A stretch of 64,000 nucleotides of DNA. Origin: Stieleria magnilauensis (GTDB lineage: Bacteria > Planctomycetota > Planctomycetia > Pirellulales > Pirellulaceae). The stretch is from NCBI GenBank assembly GCA_007753675.1, contig CP036432.1, positions 1,710,394 through 1,774,393 on the forward strand, given 5' to 3'. Under the pieces are notes generated by a model, which saw only the letters and a list, made by a program, of their open reading frames with translations, ran no database searches and was not told the origin of the DNA. Positions 9,151 to 18,335 of the stretch are shown here, piece after piece (the stretch's first letter is position 1; each line of letters begins with the position of its first letter). Made by a program: the position numbers and the translations under genes.

Positions 9151-10299
9151 ATGGCCAAAAAGAAACGAAAATCCAACCAGTCACGCGTCAGCTTTCGAAA
9201 GCGACATCAGGGGCGCGTGCGCGACAGCGACTTGACGCGACAGTTCCACGTCGGCGATGCCGAATCACTCGCCGACGCGGTGAAAAACGAACGTGTCAGC
9301 GGAAAAGGCGACTTGACGCGCAAACGCACCGTCGTCGGCGTCCAAGCGGGTGCGCCGGCCTCCGCGGATGACCCCCAATCGCACGACTCGTTGCTGATCG
9401 GCGGCCGCGTGCTCCGCGCCCACGGACTCCGCAACACCGTTTTGGCCGACGACGGGCGGACGTTCGAATGTTCGATTCGCCAGGTCCTCAAATCGCTCAG
9501 CATCGACGGTCGCGGAACCGTCGTCGCAGGCGATCGCATTCAGTTTCGCGCCGAATCGGAAACGACCGGCATGATCGAATTCGTCGCGCCGCGTCACGGG
9601 ATCATCAGCCGACAAAGTCGCGGCCAGCAACACATCATCGCCGCCAACGTGGACCATCTGCTGATCGTCACCAGCGCCGCCGAGCCGACGATCAAACCCG
9701 CCCTGATCGACCGATTTCTGCTGTCGGCCGAACAATGTGGTTTGAACCCCGTGGTCATCATTAACAAATGCGATCTCGTCGACCCTGCGTCGCTGCAGCC
9801 GATCCTGGGCGTGTACGCCTCGCTCGGCTATCGCGTGTTGTTGACCAGCGCCGATCGAGGAACCAACATCGACTATCTGAAAGAACTTCTAAGGGGAAAG
9901 CAGACGGCGCTCTCGGGACAAAGCGGCGTCGGCAAAAGCAGTCTGCTCAATGCCGTCGAGCCCGGGTTGGCGCTGTCCGTCTCGGAGGTCAGCAAAGACA
10001 ACCAAAAAGGCCGACACACGACGACCACTTCCACACTGATCCCGCTGCAAGGCGAAAATGCCGGCTGGGTGTTCGACACGCCGGGCATTCGCCAATTTCA
10101 ATTGTGGGACATCACCGCCGAAGAAGTCGCCGGGTTGATGCCCGACCTGCGGCCCCATGTCGGTGAATGTCGCTACGCAAACTGCTTGCACCTGAGCGAA
10201 GACGACTGCGGTGTCAAGAACGCCGTCGCCGACGGCCGCATCGACGCCCGGCGTTATGATTCGTATTGCCACCTGCTCGAAGACGACTTGCTGCTATAG
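9151..10299 (+). CDS. rsgA: Ribosome small subunit-dependent GTPase A
   Basis: RsgA is a circularly permuted GTPase that checks maturation of the 30S subunit. The permuted motif order is visible: G4 (INKCDLVD), G5 (TSAD), then G1 ([12 protein letters not shown]) and G3 (DTPGIRQF). The C-terminal zinc knuckle reads [14 protein letters not shown]. An OB-fold-like segment with VVAGDRIQF precedes the GTPase domain. The 382-residue length is slightly above the E. coli protein because of a basic N-terminal extension ([20 protein letters not shown]) that probably contacts rRNA. Start at 9151 chosen because this basic extension is typical and no better start lies downstream before the OB fold. It stands as a single gene, ending five bases before the 3' end of the convergent oxidoreductase. 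Confidence 0.96.
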   Translation: MAKKKRKSNQSRVSFRKRHQGRVRDSDLTRQFHVGDAESLADAVKNERVSGKGDLTRKRTVVGVQAGAPASADDPQSHDSLLIGGRVLRAHGLRNTVLADDGRTFECSIRQVLKSLSIDGRGTVVAGDRIQFRAESETTGMIEFVAPRHGIISRQSRGQQHIIAANVDHLLIVTSAAEPTIKPALIDRFLLSAEQCGLNPVVIINKCDLVDPASLQPILGVYASLGYRVLLTSADRGTNIDYLKELLRGKQTALSGQSGVGKSSLLNAVEPGLALSVSEVSKDNQKGRHTTTTSTLIPLQGENAGWVFDTPGIRQFQLWDITAEEVAGLMPDLRPHVGECRYANCLHLSEDDCGVKNAVADGRIDARRYDSYCHLLEDDLLL

Positions 10300-10304
10300 A
10301 CGCG

Positions 10305-11279
10305 TTAGACCGTCAACACGATCTTGCCGCCGACGTTTTCGGCTTCCTGGATGCGGTGCGCCTCGGCGGCTTCGGAAAGCCGAAGCGTCTGGGCGATGTT
10401 CGCTTTCAGCCGTCCGCTCGCCATCCAGCGATTCATCGCTTCGGCACAACGCTGCATCTCCAGCGGCGTCGCTTTGAACATCACGAACCCGTGCAGCGAG
10501 CACTCTTTGACGTAGAACGGGCCGACGGGGAATTCCGGTCTGGAATCGCGACCGGCCATCAACACCATCCGTCCCCGCGGAGCCATCAAATCGATCGCTT
10601 CGTCGAAGTCCGGCATGCGGCGCGTCTCCCAAAAGAGATTCACTCCCTTGGGCGCGATCTCCTTGACACGCTCGGCGATCGATTGCGACGAGTAATTGAT
10701 CACGTGGTCGGCACCCAGCTCCATCGCGCGTTCACATTTAGCGTCCGAGCCGGCGGTCGTGATCACCGACGCGCCCGCCGCCTTGGCCATCTGCACTACC
10801 ATCGCGCCCACGCCACCGGTTCCCCCGATGATGAACACGGTTTCCCCCGGTTCGATCGCCGCGCTGCGGAATAGCCCCAAGTGCGCCGTCACGCCGACCA
10901 ACGCATTGGCGGCGGCGGTGGCAAAGTCGACCGAGTCGGGCAGCGGAAAACACCAATGGGCATCGACCGCGATCTGCTCGGCAAAGGTTCCCTGCCGGCC
11001 CAACAACCCTTGGTTGGTGCACCACACGCGATCTCCGACCGAAAACGATTCCACGCCTTCGCCAACGGACTCGACGACGCCCGCCGCATCGCAGCCGGGG
11101 ATGAAGGGATCGGGCAGCTCGAACGCCACCAGACCGCTGCGCACATAGGTGTCGATCGGGTTGACCGAGACGGCATGGTTGCGAATCAGAATTTGTCCGG
11201 GACCGACTGTCGGGGGCTCCATGTCACCGAATTGGATGACATCCGGCGTTCCGGTTTGCTTGATGTAGGCTGCTTTCAT
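10305..11279 (-). CDS. NAD(P)H:quinone oxidoreductase-like, zinc-independent MDR protein
   Basis: This 324-residue enzyme is a medium-chain dehydrogenase/reductase of the quinone oxidoreductase (Qor) group, expected to reduce quinones or activated alkenes with NADPH. The N-terminal GroES-like domain (MKAAYIKQTGTPDVIQFGD, RNHAVSVNPIDTYVRSG) is followed by the Rossmann motif GGTGGVGAMVVQMAKAAGA and the signature GADHVINY. Structural and catalytic zinc cysteines of alcohol dehydrogenases are missing, as expected for Qor. I chose the start at 11279 because it begins the conserved MKAAY motif and has GAGG 9 bases upstream; the frame stays open to 11372 but that would overlap the upstream gene. It is probably co-transcribed with the dehydrogenase upstream (67-bp gap). 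Substrate unknown. Confidence 0.88.
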   Translation of the reverse strand: MKAAYIKQTGTPDVIQFGDMEPPTVGPGQILIRNHAVSVNPIDTYVRSGLVAFELPDPFIPGCDAAGVVESVGEGVESFSVGDRVWCTNQGLLGRQGTFAEQIAVDAHWCFPLPDSVDFATAAANALVGVTAHLGLFRSAAIEPGETVFIIGGTGGVGAMVVQMAKAAGASVITTAGSDAKCERAMELGADHVINYSSQSIAERVKEIAPKGVNLFWETRRMPDFDEAIDLMAPRGRMVLMAGRDSRPEFPVGPFYVKECSLHGFVMFKATPLEMQRCAEAMNRWMASGRLKANIAQTLRLSEAAEAHRIQEAENVGGKIVLTV

Positions 11280-11346
11280 GGTGGTGCCTCGATGTTGTGA
11301 AGTGAAAGATTCACCCGGCCTGACCCACGCCGGATGGGAGACGGCA

Positions 11347-12264
11347 CTAGCGGTTTTCGTTTTTCCAATCAAAACCGTTCAGCTTTGCCAGCGCCAGGAT
11401 CAACGACTGTGTACCGTCGCGCCGGTGCCCTTGTGCGGCCACGGCATGATAGAGCTGGTAACCGAGCGCCAGACCGGGCAGGGCAAGATTTCGCTTGGAC
11501 GCTTCGTCGAGCGCGATTTTCATGTCCTTCAAAAAGTGCTCGACGAAGAACCCCGGATCAAAATCTCCGTTGATCATCCGCGGCGCCAAGTTCGACAGCG
11601 ACCAGCTGCCTGCGGCGCCGGAGGAGACACTTTTCAGGACGGTCGGAATGTCCAACCCGACCTTGTGGGCATACAGCAACCCTTCGCAAATCGCAATCAT
11701 CCCGCTGGCGATCAACGTTTGGTTGACCATCTTGGTGTGCTGCCCCGATCCCGGCCCGCCTTGGTAGACGATCGTCTTGCCCATCAGTTGAAATAGCGGG
11801 TCGATCCGCCGGACCGTCTCGGCATCTCCGCCGATCATGATCGACAGCGCCGCGTTGCGGGCTCCGAGATCGCCACCGCTGACGGGGGCATCGATCGCCT
11901 GAACCCCGATCGCCTTGGCCGCCTCGGCGATTTCGATCGCCAGACTCGGGTCGCTGGTCGTCATGTCCACCAACACCATCCCCTCGCGAGCCCCCTCCAG
12001 AACACCCCCCTCCCCGAGGATCACCTGCCGCACGTCGCTGGGAAAACCGACGATGGTGAACACGACATCGCTGTTTTCCGCGACCGCACGAGGTGAATCG
12101 ACGGCCGTGGCGCCTTTGCCGACCAAGCCTTTCGTTTTCTCGGCCGTGCGATTGTAAACCGTCGCCTGGTATCCCGCGTCGATCAGATGGCCGCACATGC
12201 TGTGCCCCATCACTCCGGTGCCGATCCAACCGATCCTTGTTTTGCCGGGTTCAATAGCTGTCAT
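11347..12264 (-). CDS. NAD(P)-dependent beta-hydroxyacid dehydrogenase (GarR/HIBADH family)
   Basis: This 305-residue protein belongs to the 3-hydroxyisobutyrate dehydrogenase/tartronate semialdehyde reductase family, which oxidises beta-hydroxyacids or reduces the semialdehydes with NAD(P). The Rossmann motif [18 protein letters not shown] opens the protein, [16 protein letters not shown] is the substrate-binding motif, and [13 protein letters not shown] carries the catalytic Lys. The all-alpha C-terminal domain is complete. I chose ATG at 12264 ([15 protein letters not shown]); the frame extends to 12369 but the extra part has no family match and would overlap the ABC permease gene. Which hydroxyacid it uses cannot be told from sequence. 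It lies between the ABC operon upstream and the Qor-like gene downstream, all on the minus strand. Confidence 0.9.
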   Translation of the reverse strand: MTAIEPGKTRIGWIGTGVMGHSMCGHLIDAGYQATVYNRTAEKTKGLVGKGATAVDSPRAVAENSDVVFTIVGFPSDVRQVILGEGGVLEGAREGMVLVDMTTSDPSLAIEIAEAAKAIGVQAIDAPVSGGDLGARNAALSIMIGGDAETVRRIDPLFQLMGKTIVYQGGPGSGQHTKMVNQTLIASGMIAICEGLLYAHKVGLDIPTVLKSVSSGAAGSWSLSNLAPRMINGDFDPGFFVEHFLKDMKIALDEASKRNLALPGLALGYQLYHAVAAQGHRRDGTQSLILALAKLNGFDWKNENR

Positions 12265-12328
12265 TCTACGTGGTTGAGATGAGGAAACTTGAGGGAACGA
12301 CGATGGGAGAGGCTTCGGCGCCGCCGGG

Positions 12329-13534
12329 TCAATCAAATTCCCATCGTATCGCGAGCGCCCGAGCGACAAGTAGAAACCCTACCGCGGCAATCATCAACAC
12401 CGCTAGCTGTGGTAGCAATGCATCGACTGGCAGATCACGCCAAAAAACTTTGTCGTAGCCGTCCAGCGCCCACGCGTTGAAGGTCCAAAGCCCCAGTTCT
12501 CGCATCCGTTCGCTCATCACATAGCGGGGCACCATCGACCCGCCGAGCGCGCTCATCGTCAAAATCAAAATCACCGACAGCCCATTGAGCTGCCCGCGCG
12601 TCTTGCAAAGTGTCGCCAGGAACAAACCGAACGCCGCTGCGGCCGAACTGGTCACCAGCGTCATCATCACGAACCCGTCCAAGTGCCCCCGCAAGTCAAT
12701 TCCGAAAACGTATTGTCCCCAGACGAACATCACACACACCTGCACGAATCCCAGTGCGGTGAGGTAGAACCATTTCCCCAACAATAGTTGATCCATCGTC
12801 AATTCAGTCGACAACAATCGATCCAACGTCGTGTTCTCGCGTTCTTCCAGCAACACACCGCCGCCGCCGGTGGCACCGAACAGCAAGAACATCACCGCGA
12901 TGCCGGCGGCGTACATGCTGACCACCGGGTTCGCCTTGTCCTCTCCGATGACGTCCACGATCTGCACTAGTTCGGACGGGTCCAACGATTCCTCCGGAAC
13001 GACAGACTGCTGTCGAACGAGTGGGTTGGACGTCGCCGTCGCCTCACCGGTGGGGGGACGGCGCACCATCGTCCGCCGCGCCCTGGCCGCTTGTCGCGTC
13101 TTGGCGATCACCAGTTCACGCCCCACCAACGCCGACACGACCTGACCGGCAACCTGGTCGGACGCGTCGGCAAGCAAATCCGATCGGATCGCTTCGCCCT
13201 GTCCCGGTTTGAGCACAATGGCGATGGTCACGTTGCCATGGCGAACCATGTCCGACGCGTCGTGAAGGCTTAAAGCTTCGTCTTGCGTATCATCGTTCAT
13301 CAATCGCAGACCGGCGCTGTTGCGCAACGATTCGACGATCGCGGTGCTGTCTGGCGATTGAACCTCGTCGACAATCACAACCTTTACCTTCGGCGTGGTT
13401 CCGCTGCCGATCCCGTTTCCGAAGATCAACGCAAACACGCTGAAGAACGCAATCGGGACCACGAACGTCAACAGAAGTTCGATCCGATTGTGTAGCAGTC
13501 GCCGCAGACTGAGTTGCATGATCGTCCAAATCAC
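12329..13534 (-). CDS. ABC-2 type exporter permease
   Basis: This 401-residue membrane protein is the permease partner of the ATPase encoded 7 bp upstream. It has the ABC-2 layout: one N-terminal helix (residues ~18-40, [20 protein letters not shown]), a large extracytoplasmic domain of about 165 residues, then five to six C-terminal helices from residue ~210, including [22 protein letters not shown] and [20 protein letters not shown]. The segment [18 protein letters not shown] between helices is the usual coupling-helix signature of this family. An Arg-rich stretch ([19 protein letters not shown]) in the external domain is unusual. Drug/antibiotic, lipid or polysaccharide export is possible; the substrate is not predictable. 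Confidence 0.9.
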   Translation of the reverse strand: MIWTIMQLSLRRLLHNRIELLLTFVVPIAFFSVFALIFGNGIGSGTTPKVKVVIVDEVQSPDSTAIVESLRNSAGLRLMNDDTQDEALSLHDASDMVRHGNVTIAIVLKPGQGEAIRSDLLADASDQVAGQVVSALVGRELVIAKTRQAARARRTMVRRPPTGEATATSNPLVRQQSVVPEESLDPSELVQIVDVIGEDKANPVVSMYAAGIAVMFLLFGATGGGGVLLEERENTTLDRLLSTELTMDQLLLGKWFYLTALGFVQVCVMFVWGQYVFGIDLRGHLDGFVMMTLVTSSAAAAFGLFLATLCKTRGQLNGLSVILILTMSALGGSMVPRYVMSERMRELGLWTFNAWALDGYDKVFWRDLPVDALLPQLAVLMIAAVGFLLVARALAIRWEFD

Positions 13535-13541
13535 GAGCGTT

Positions 13542-14498
13542 CTAGTCCCTCAGTTCGTTGCCGGTCAGATGCAGGAAGACGTGATGCAACGAAGGCACCT
13601 GTACCTCCATGTCAGACACCACGTAGCCACCGTGCCGGACCGCCTTTAAAAACGGTCCCAAATTGACGGTCACATCGTCGATCCGTGTTTCGATCAGGTC
13701 CCGACCGGCTTCACCGACGTGAACCGTCCGACGTTGACCGCCGTCGCCGGGCACCGTCACCGGCGCGGTCAGCGGGCGATCCACACGCACTCGAACCAGC
13801 CGTGAATGCCCGACGGTGCTCAACACCAATTCATCGATGGTCCCGTCGGCAATCACGCGGCCTTGATCCAAGATCACGATCCGATCGCTTCGCTGTTCCG
13901 CTTCGTCCAGATGGTGCGTCGTCAACAGAATCGAAGCCCCCTCGTCACTCAACTGATCCAGCATCGTAAAGATCCGTTCGCGACTTTGGGGATCGACGCC
14001 GACGGTCGGTTCATCCAACAAGATGATCTTGGGCTGGTGTAGCACGCCGCAAGCGAGGTTCACACGCCGCTTCATGCCTCCCGAGAAACCACCCACCAGG
14101 TCTCTGGCGCGGTCGGTCAATCCCGTCCACTGCAGCGCCCAGTCGATGCGTTTTTTCAGCTCACGGCGCGGCACGCCATGAAACTTACCAAACGCCATCA
14201 GGTTTTCACGCGTCGTCAGGTCTCCGTAAAGTGCCAGATCTTGCGGCACCAACCCGAGTGCCTGACGGGCTCCGATCGAGTCGATCGGGTGGCCGAACAC
14301 CTTGATCGTCCCCTCGGTCGGTCGCGTTCGTCCGGCCAACGCACGGATCAGCGTCGTTTTCCCGGCGCCGTTGGGCCCGAGAAAAGCGAGGCATTCCCCG
14401 CGGCCGAGTTCGAAATCCACGCCACGCAACGCTTCGATCCGCCGGTAGTGCTTGCGCAGGTTGACGATTTCCAGGGCGGGAGATTCGGCGTAGATCAC
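13542..14498 (-). CDS. ABC transporter ATP-binding protein
   Basis: This 318-residue ATPase drives the exporter permease encoded immediately downstream (7-bp gap, same operon). All nucleotide-binding motifs are seen: Walker [10 protein letters not shown] near residue 43, Q-loop LVPQDLALY, signature FSGGMKRR, Walker [13 protein letters not shown], and the switch His in [11 protein letters not shown]. After about residue 230 follows an extra domain of roughly 85 residues ([15 protein letters not shown] ... [11 protein letters not shown]), typical of DrrA/YbhF-type exporters. The family acts at the inner face of the cytoplasmic membrane. The upstream gap to the insertion sequence likely holds the operon promoter. 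Confidence 0.94.
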   Translation of the reverse strand: MIYAESPALEIVNLRKHYRRIEALRGVDFELGRGECLAFLGPNGAGKTTLIRALAGRTRPTEGTIKVFGHPIDSIGARQALGLVPQDLALYGDLTTRENLMAFGKFHGVPRRELKKRIDWALQWTGLTDRARDLVGGFSGGMKRRVNLACGVLHQPKIILLDEPTVGVDPQSRERIFTMLDQLSDEGASILLTTHHLDEAEQRSDRIVILDQGRVIADGTIDELVLSTVGHSRLVRVRVDRPLTAPVTVPGDGGQRRTVHVGEAGRDLIETRIDDVTVNLGPFLKAVRHGGYVVSDMEVQVPSLHHVFLHLTGNELRD

Positions 14499-14917
14499 GG
14501 CATTGGAATCCGACCAGGATGGAAGAGCCTCTATCGAACGCCGAGTATGTCAAACCTTGCCGACCACGTCACCGCGAAAAGAGCCGAAAAGCAAACTCGC
14601 CCAGACCACCCAAATCACCTGCTCTATCACTCAGAACTGGCTTCGATGCCATCCTTCCTGCCGGCACAGGTATCGACGCCTCCTGAATCGCCCTCCTTGG
14701 CAGGGCGGCCGAGCGCAGCGAGGGGCATACGCATCAAGTTAAGAAGTAACCCTCCCGTCTGCGGGAGGGAGGGTCGAGCGCAGCGAGGGAGGGCGAGCCT
14801 TAGGTCTGCCGATCACTGAAGGAGCCACGAGAGATCAAAACGGCGACGTTCCTCCGCACGGAAGCGATGTCCTTATCCCGAAGGGATCACAGCGAGTAGC
14901 CGGAGGTCAGCGCAGCG
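14499..14917. repeat. Intergenic region of repeat fragments left of the IS
   Basis: There is no supported gene. A perfect 8-bp hairpin CCCTCCCG-TCTG-CGGGAGGG lies at 14750-14769. A fragment resembling the 353-bp repeat blocks further right (a GCCACGAGAGATCAAAACGG-type tract) is at about 14811-14848. From 14862 the left half of a dispersed palindromic repeat begins (TTATCCCGAAGGGAT, then CCGGAGGTCAGCGCAGCG); its right half resumes after the insertion sequence, at 16617. An intact copy is at 18743. Confidence 0.65.
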
Positions 14918-16616
14918 CTTAGGTTTGACCACATCTTTTTGTTTGCCGGCGGATGTGTCGAGTTGGCGCGGCTGTGAAACCAATTGTTGATCTTTGTAAA
15001 TGAGTCAAGCTTGGTAAGGTTGATCTGGTAATTTGGCGATGCCTGGAGTTTTTTCCCTGTGGGAACCGTGGCGTGGAACACACGCTGCGATTGATTCGCG
15101 ACGGCGGGTTGAGATGGTTGCTGGTGACGGAATGGCTACCAGCACTCGTATCACGGAAGGCCCCCCATGGTTTTGCCCCTGCAGACATTTGGACAAGTCA
15201 ACTTTGCCAACGCTCAACTCGGCGACAAACGTAGAACAAATCGTCTCGTACAACTCGCTGACTCGATGGCTCGACGACCAAGTGGAACATTGCCACAGAA
15301 ATTCAATAGCCCCAAAGACCTCAGGGCTTTCTACCGGTTGATGGACCGTGACCAGGTGACGCATGAGGCAATTCTCGCATCTCATCGTGAGGCAACCTGT
15401 CTCAAGATCAAGCAAATCAGAGGCCCAGTCCTGATTCTTCATGATGCCACCGAGCTGGATTTTACCAATCACAAGTCACTTTCCGATGACATGGGCCAAA
15501 TTGGCAACGGCAATCGCCGTGGGTACATCGCGCAAAACAGCTTGGCCGTGAACCCGAAAACACGGCAAGTAATTGGATTGTACAATCAGGTTTTGCACCA
15601 TCGGGAGGATGCTCCCAAAGACGAACTGACCGCTCAGAAACGCAAGCGTGAATCACGAGAGAGTCGATTGTGGTTGCGCGGTGCCGATCCACTGGCTAAC
15701 AGCGAGAAACTCGTTGATGTTTGTGATCGAGGAGCTGACACGTTCGAGTTCCTCGAACATGAATTGGCCAGCGGCCGTAGGTTCGTCATTCGTGCCTCTC
15801 ATAATCGGGCGATCATTCCTGGACATGGCGATCAAGGCAGTAGCGATCAAGCCTGTTACCTTCGCAACTATGCTGCCAGCCTTCCGCCAGCAGGACACTG
15901 GACGTTATCGGTAACGAGCAAAGTCGACAAGAAAGTACGGGTTCGCAAAGGCAAAAAGAAATCAGCCAATCGACGGGCTCGTGAGGCGAAGATGGCTGTC
16001 TCATTTGCCCCGGTTCAAATCAAACCACCCGCGAAGAAACTAGGAGAACACGGCAACGATCCGCTTGCCGTCTGGGTTGTTCGAGTCTGGGAAGAAGATC
16101 CGCCCGCCGGAGAAGAGCGTCTGGAATGGTTTTTGATTACAAACCAACCCGTACTTGATTTTGAAGATGCCTATCAGGTTGTCGGTTGGTACGAATGTCG
16201 CTGGATCATTGAAGAGTATCACAAAGGGATGAAAACAGGATGTAGCATTGAGAGCCCGCAATTCACTAGCGAAGAACGTCTGCAGCCAGCGATCGCTTTG
16301 ATTTCAGTGGTGGCGTTGACTCTGCTGCAAATGCGTGATGCCAGTCGTCGTTGGGACGCAAAGAAACGCAAAGCGACCGAAGTTATCTGCAGCGACTACG
16401 TGAGTGTGCTGAGCGCTTGGCGACATGGCCAAATCAAACCCGACTGGTCAATTCACGATTTCTTCTATGCACTGGCGAGACTCGGCGGTCATCAGAACCG
16501 CAAATCCGATCACCCACCGGGATGGCAAACGATTTGGCGAGGCTGGAACGACCTCCAAGCGATGCTCTGCGGCGTTGACGCAATGAAGATTGTAAAAAGA
16601 TGTGGTCAAACCTAAG
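14918..16616 (+). mobile_element. Complete IS4-family insertion sequence, 1699 bp
   Basis: The element is bounded by perfect 23-bp inverted repeats at 14918-14940 and 16594-16616; the inner part is GGTTTGACCACATCTTTTT. It is flanked by an 8-bp direct duplication GCGCAGCG (14910-14917 and 16617-16624); a ninth base can be counted because the boundary is ambiguous. A second, uninterrupted copy of the target repeat at 18743 shows the empty site. Between the left repeat and the transposase start are about 226 bp with no gene. Intact repeats, duplication and an open transposase indicate a recent, potentially active insertion. Confidence 0.93.
15167..16615 (+). CDS. IS4-family transposase (IS50/Tn5-like)
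   Basis: This 482-residue DDE transposase moves the surrounding element by cut-and-paste. The N-terminal FGQVNFANAQLGDKRRTNRL segment matches the Tn5-type transposase DNA-binding domain, followed by NSPKDLRAFYRLMDRDQVTHEAIL. The catalytic triad can be placed at Asp93 (LILHDATELDF), Asp187 (VCDRGADTFEF) and Glu349 within the IS4 Y-(2)-R-(3)-E-(6)-K signature (YECRWIIEEYHKGMK), close to Tn5 spacing (D97, D188, E326). A Lys/Arg-rich insert (VRVRKGKKKSANRRAREAK) lies in the beta-strand insertion domain. The reading frame is intact, and its TAA stop lies inside the right inverted repeat, an economical arrangement. ATG at 15167 gives the family N-terminus. Confidence 0.94.
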   Translation: MVLPLQTFGQVNFANAQLGDKRRTNRLVQLADSMARRPSGTLPQKFNSPKDLRAFYRLMDRDQVTHEAILASHREATCLKIKQIRGPVLILHDATELDFTNHKSLSDDMGQIGNGNRRGYIAQNSLAVNPKTRQVIGLYNQVLHHREDAPKDELTAQKRKRESRESRLWLRGADPLANSEKLVDVCDRGADTFEFLEHELASGRRFVIRASHNRAIIPGHGDQGSSDQACYLRNYAASLPPAGHWTLSVTSKVDKKVRVRKGKKKSANRRAREAKMAVSFAPVQIKPPAKKLGEHGNDPLAVWVVRVWEEDPPAGEERLEWFLITNQPVLDFEDAYQVVGWYECRWIIEEYHKGMKTGCSIESPQFTSEERLQPAIALISVVALTLLQMRDASRRWDAKKRKATEVICSDYVSVLSAWRHGQIKPDWSIHDFFYALARLGGHQNRKSDHPPGWQTIWRGWNDLQAMLCGVDAMKIVKRCGQT

Positions 16617-16742
16617 GCGCAGCGCCACCTCCGGACAACGCCCCCCGTTCCTCTGCCCGACCCCGAACGGGGTCGCAGCGAATTCCAGCCCCCGCCCGCA
16701 CTGAGTTCGCCACTCTCCTCCAGCCCCTTTTCTAGAGTCACC

Positions 16743-17096
16743 TGCACGCAGCTCATCAGCGCCGCGGAGCAAACCGCGTTTTGATCTCATTGGTGCACTT
16801 CCAACATCCCAAGCCACTCGACTCCGCCGTCACTTGCGTCGTGTGTCCGCTCGGATTCGACTTTCAATCAAAGAAAAACACCCTCTGACCACACGACGCG
16901 AGTCACGGCGGAGTCATGCGGCAGCGGATCACACGAAGGGCCACGAGAGATCAAGACGACTGCCGCACCAAAACGCTGACGACCTGCGGCCAGAGGATTC
17001 AAGAAGCTGGCGCCAGCCTGACGCCCCGGAGTCCGCCGCAACGCCGCCCCACCGCGACCGCGCGTCAACCGTCGAAGCGGAATACTATTCGATTAA
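16743..17096 (-). repeat. 353-bp dispersed repeat block, copy A
   Basis: This block is nearly the same as the one at 19194-19546, with long stretches identical by eye, and shares its first ~190 bp with a shorter copy at 21537-21722. Recognisable parts are TGATCTCATTGGTGCAC, CACACGACGCGAGTCACG and a GCCACGAGAGATCAAGACG tract. It ends at the edge of a candidate attC site at 17097. A short minus-strand frame is partly kept between copies (PLAAGRQRFGAAVVLISRGP), but it differs at both ends and I do not call it a gene. The 118 bp left of it are the rest of the IS target repeat. Confidence 0.8.
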
Positions 17097-17186
17097 GTTC
17101 AACGGCACGCGTCACTGGGCCGGGGAGGTTGAGTTTCCATTTGAAAAAACGGCAAGATCGGCTCTGCGTGCACGCGATGGTTACCC
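17097..17186 (-). other. Candidate attC recombination site (site 1)
   Basis: On the minus strand the site starts with GGGTAAC (containing the pseudogene's TAA stop) and ends with GTTGAAC, which fits the attC core GTTRRRY. The flanks form imperfect arms: CGCGTGCAC near the gene side pairs with the complement CGCGTCAC on the far side, leaving one extrahelical base, with mismatched spacers between arm and core. This R-spacer-L layout with an extra base is the attC hallmark. Identification is by eye only. Confidence 0.5.
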
Positions 17187-17734
17187 GCCGTTCTTTTTCG
17201 CAGCCATTCTATACGCCACATTTACGTCCGCCTTGCCAGCTTTCAGCTGCGTACCGCTTGTCTCGAATCTTAAAGACTTTGGTGCATGAGCAAACAACTC
17301 TTTCAACCATTTCTTGTTATCGATCGTAATGAGTAGTGCATTGCCCTCGGAGCGGCAGTTCACCCGAACACCGTCAACGTAGGACGCGCCGCTACCATCC
17401 GCTTCAAGCGCTTAAACGTTGGCCTGACCCGTTGACAGCAATTCATCGAACGTCCCAGACTGCGGAAACGCGTCTGGATTGAAGTAGGAAAAGCCAAGCT
17501 GATACGTTGTGTCGCTGCCTTTCACGGTAACCATCCAGGAATACTCGCATTGATTCGCCGGACTCACGCCCCACTTCCATTCGCGTCCAATGTCTTCGAT
17601 TGGAAACGTAAAAATACACTTGTCGGGTAGGACAGTTGCCGTTGGCAGTTTGGTTTCGGATTCGCCGTTTCATCGGCGGACGCTCAAGAGGGCGAGACCA
17701 GGATAAGAAACGAAAGAGCGATGATGCGATTCAT
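17181..17734 (-). pseudogene. Decayed gene for a small secreted protein
   Basis: Read from ATG at 17734, the start is a signal peptide (MNRIIALSFLILVSPS), then an in-frame TGA (17684-17686) interrupts ahead of ASADETANPKP. One base appears to be lost in an A-run just after, because the next frame continues sensibly as KLPTATVLPDKCIFTFP, then IGREWKWGVSP, CEYSWMVTVKG and FSYFNPDAFPQSGTFDELL. A second in-frame stop TAA lies at 17412-17414, and the same frame then continues as DGVRVNCRSEGNALLITID to TAA at 17181. With repairs the protein would be about 180 residues, exported, with three Cys. I do not recognise the family. Three lesions make it non-functional. It is followed at once by candidate attC site 1. 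Confidence 0.75.
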
Positions 17735-17797
17735 TTTGGCACTGCCAAAAGTGATTTGGATCGGCAAACGGCGGCGATATGCGGACGGCGGCGAGTG

Positions 17798-17854
17798 ACT
17801 CAACCACTGCAAGAACGGCGACCACCGCTGCTCCGTATCATCGCATGGTTCCCC
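17798..17854 (-). other. Candidate attC recombination site (site 2)
   Basis: This 57-bp tract lies 17 bases beyond the stop of the membrane protein gene at 17871. The minus strand reads GGGGAACCATGCGATGATACGG, a short loop, and a complementary arm ending in GTTGAGT, which fits GTTRRRY. The arms pair as TGCGATGATACGG against TGCAAGAACGG, with extrahelical bases. It is shorter than sites 1 and 3 but within the known attC size range. Confidence 0.42.
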
Positions 17855-17870
17855 GCTTGAATCGCAATTG

Positions 17871-18335
17871 TCATCGAGGTGCCGACTGGTAGTAGGCACG
17901 CCCAGAATCGCGATCATAGCCGACCCAGACACCGCCGCCATTGCCTTGTAGGTACCCGCAGTATAGACCGTCGCGAATCGTCACACCACGTTTCGCGATC
18001 GCCAATGCCAACGCTTCAATCTCAGCTCTGGTAGGGTTGGATGGTTCTTCAGGAAGTGTCGTGGAGAACGCTAAATATCGAGAAATTTGCACAGGCTTTG
18101 TGATTTCCGTCAGATCCCACCGCGACCATTCACGGAATTCACGTTCACTGATGTCGAATTCGTAAGCGGTGTTGAGGTATGAGCGGTAATACGAGACGTT
18201 TGTTGCAGCATCAGGAAGCCAGTCGACGCTTTGCAGCGACTCGCCGATCTCAACGTCAGTTAGACCGCGGTACGCGCCATAGACGAACCAGATCGCGAAC
18301 GCGATGAACGCAACTATGAAAAAGCGTTTCTTCAT
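17871..18335 (-). CDS. Small membrane-anchored hypothetical protein, 154 aa
   Basis: I chose ATG at 18335, which gives a typical N-terminus: MKKRFF then the hydrophobic helix IVAFIAFAIWFVYGAYRG, either an uncleaved anchor or signal peptide. The open frame continues upstream to 18527 but that part is a repeat-derived sequence and has no protein character. The exported part is acidic, with WLPDAATNVSYYRS, a central EREFREWSRWDL segment and a C-terminal YCGYLQGNGGGVWVGYDRDSGRAYY that looks like a small beta-hairpin domain. I do not recognise the family. It is followed by a candidate attC site and belongs to the run of small minus-strand genes. Confidence 0.68.
   Translation of the reverse strand: MKKRFFIVAFIAFAIWFVYGAYRGLTDVEIGESLQSVDWLPDAATNVSYYRSYLNTAYEFDISEREFREWSRWDLTEITKPVQISRYLAFSTTLPEEPSNPTRAEIEALALAIAKRGVTIRDGLYCGYLQGNGGGVWVGYDRDSGRAYYQSAPR

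Noticed and set aside
11280..11372. N-terminal extension of the Qor-like gene to 11372
   Set aside because: It would overlap the dehydrogenase gene and the extra residues do not look like the MDR N-terminus. MKAAY at 11279 is the conserved start and has GAGG upstream.
12265..12369. N-terminal extension of the beta-hydroxyacid dehydrogenase to 12369
   Set aside because: The added residues are Pro/Ser-rich with no family match and would overlap the ABC permease gene by 41 bases; the Rossmann motif starts right after the chosen ATG.
17443..17673. A 76-codon minus-strand frame within the pseudogene
   Set aside because: It reads the pseudogene in a wrong frame and gives an Arg-rich product without hydrophobic core. 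The other frame gives a coherent exported protein.
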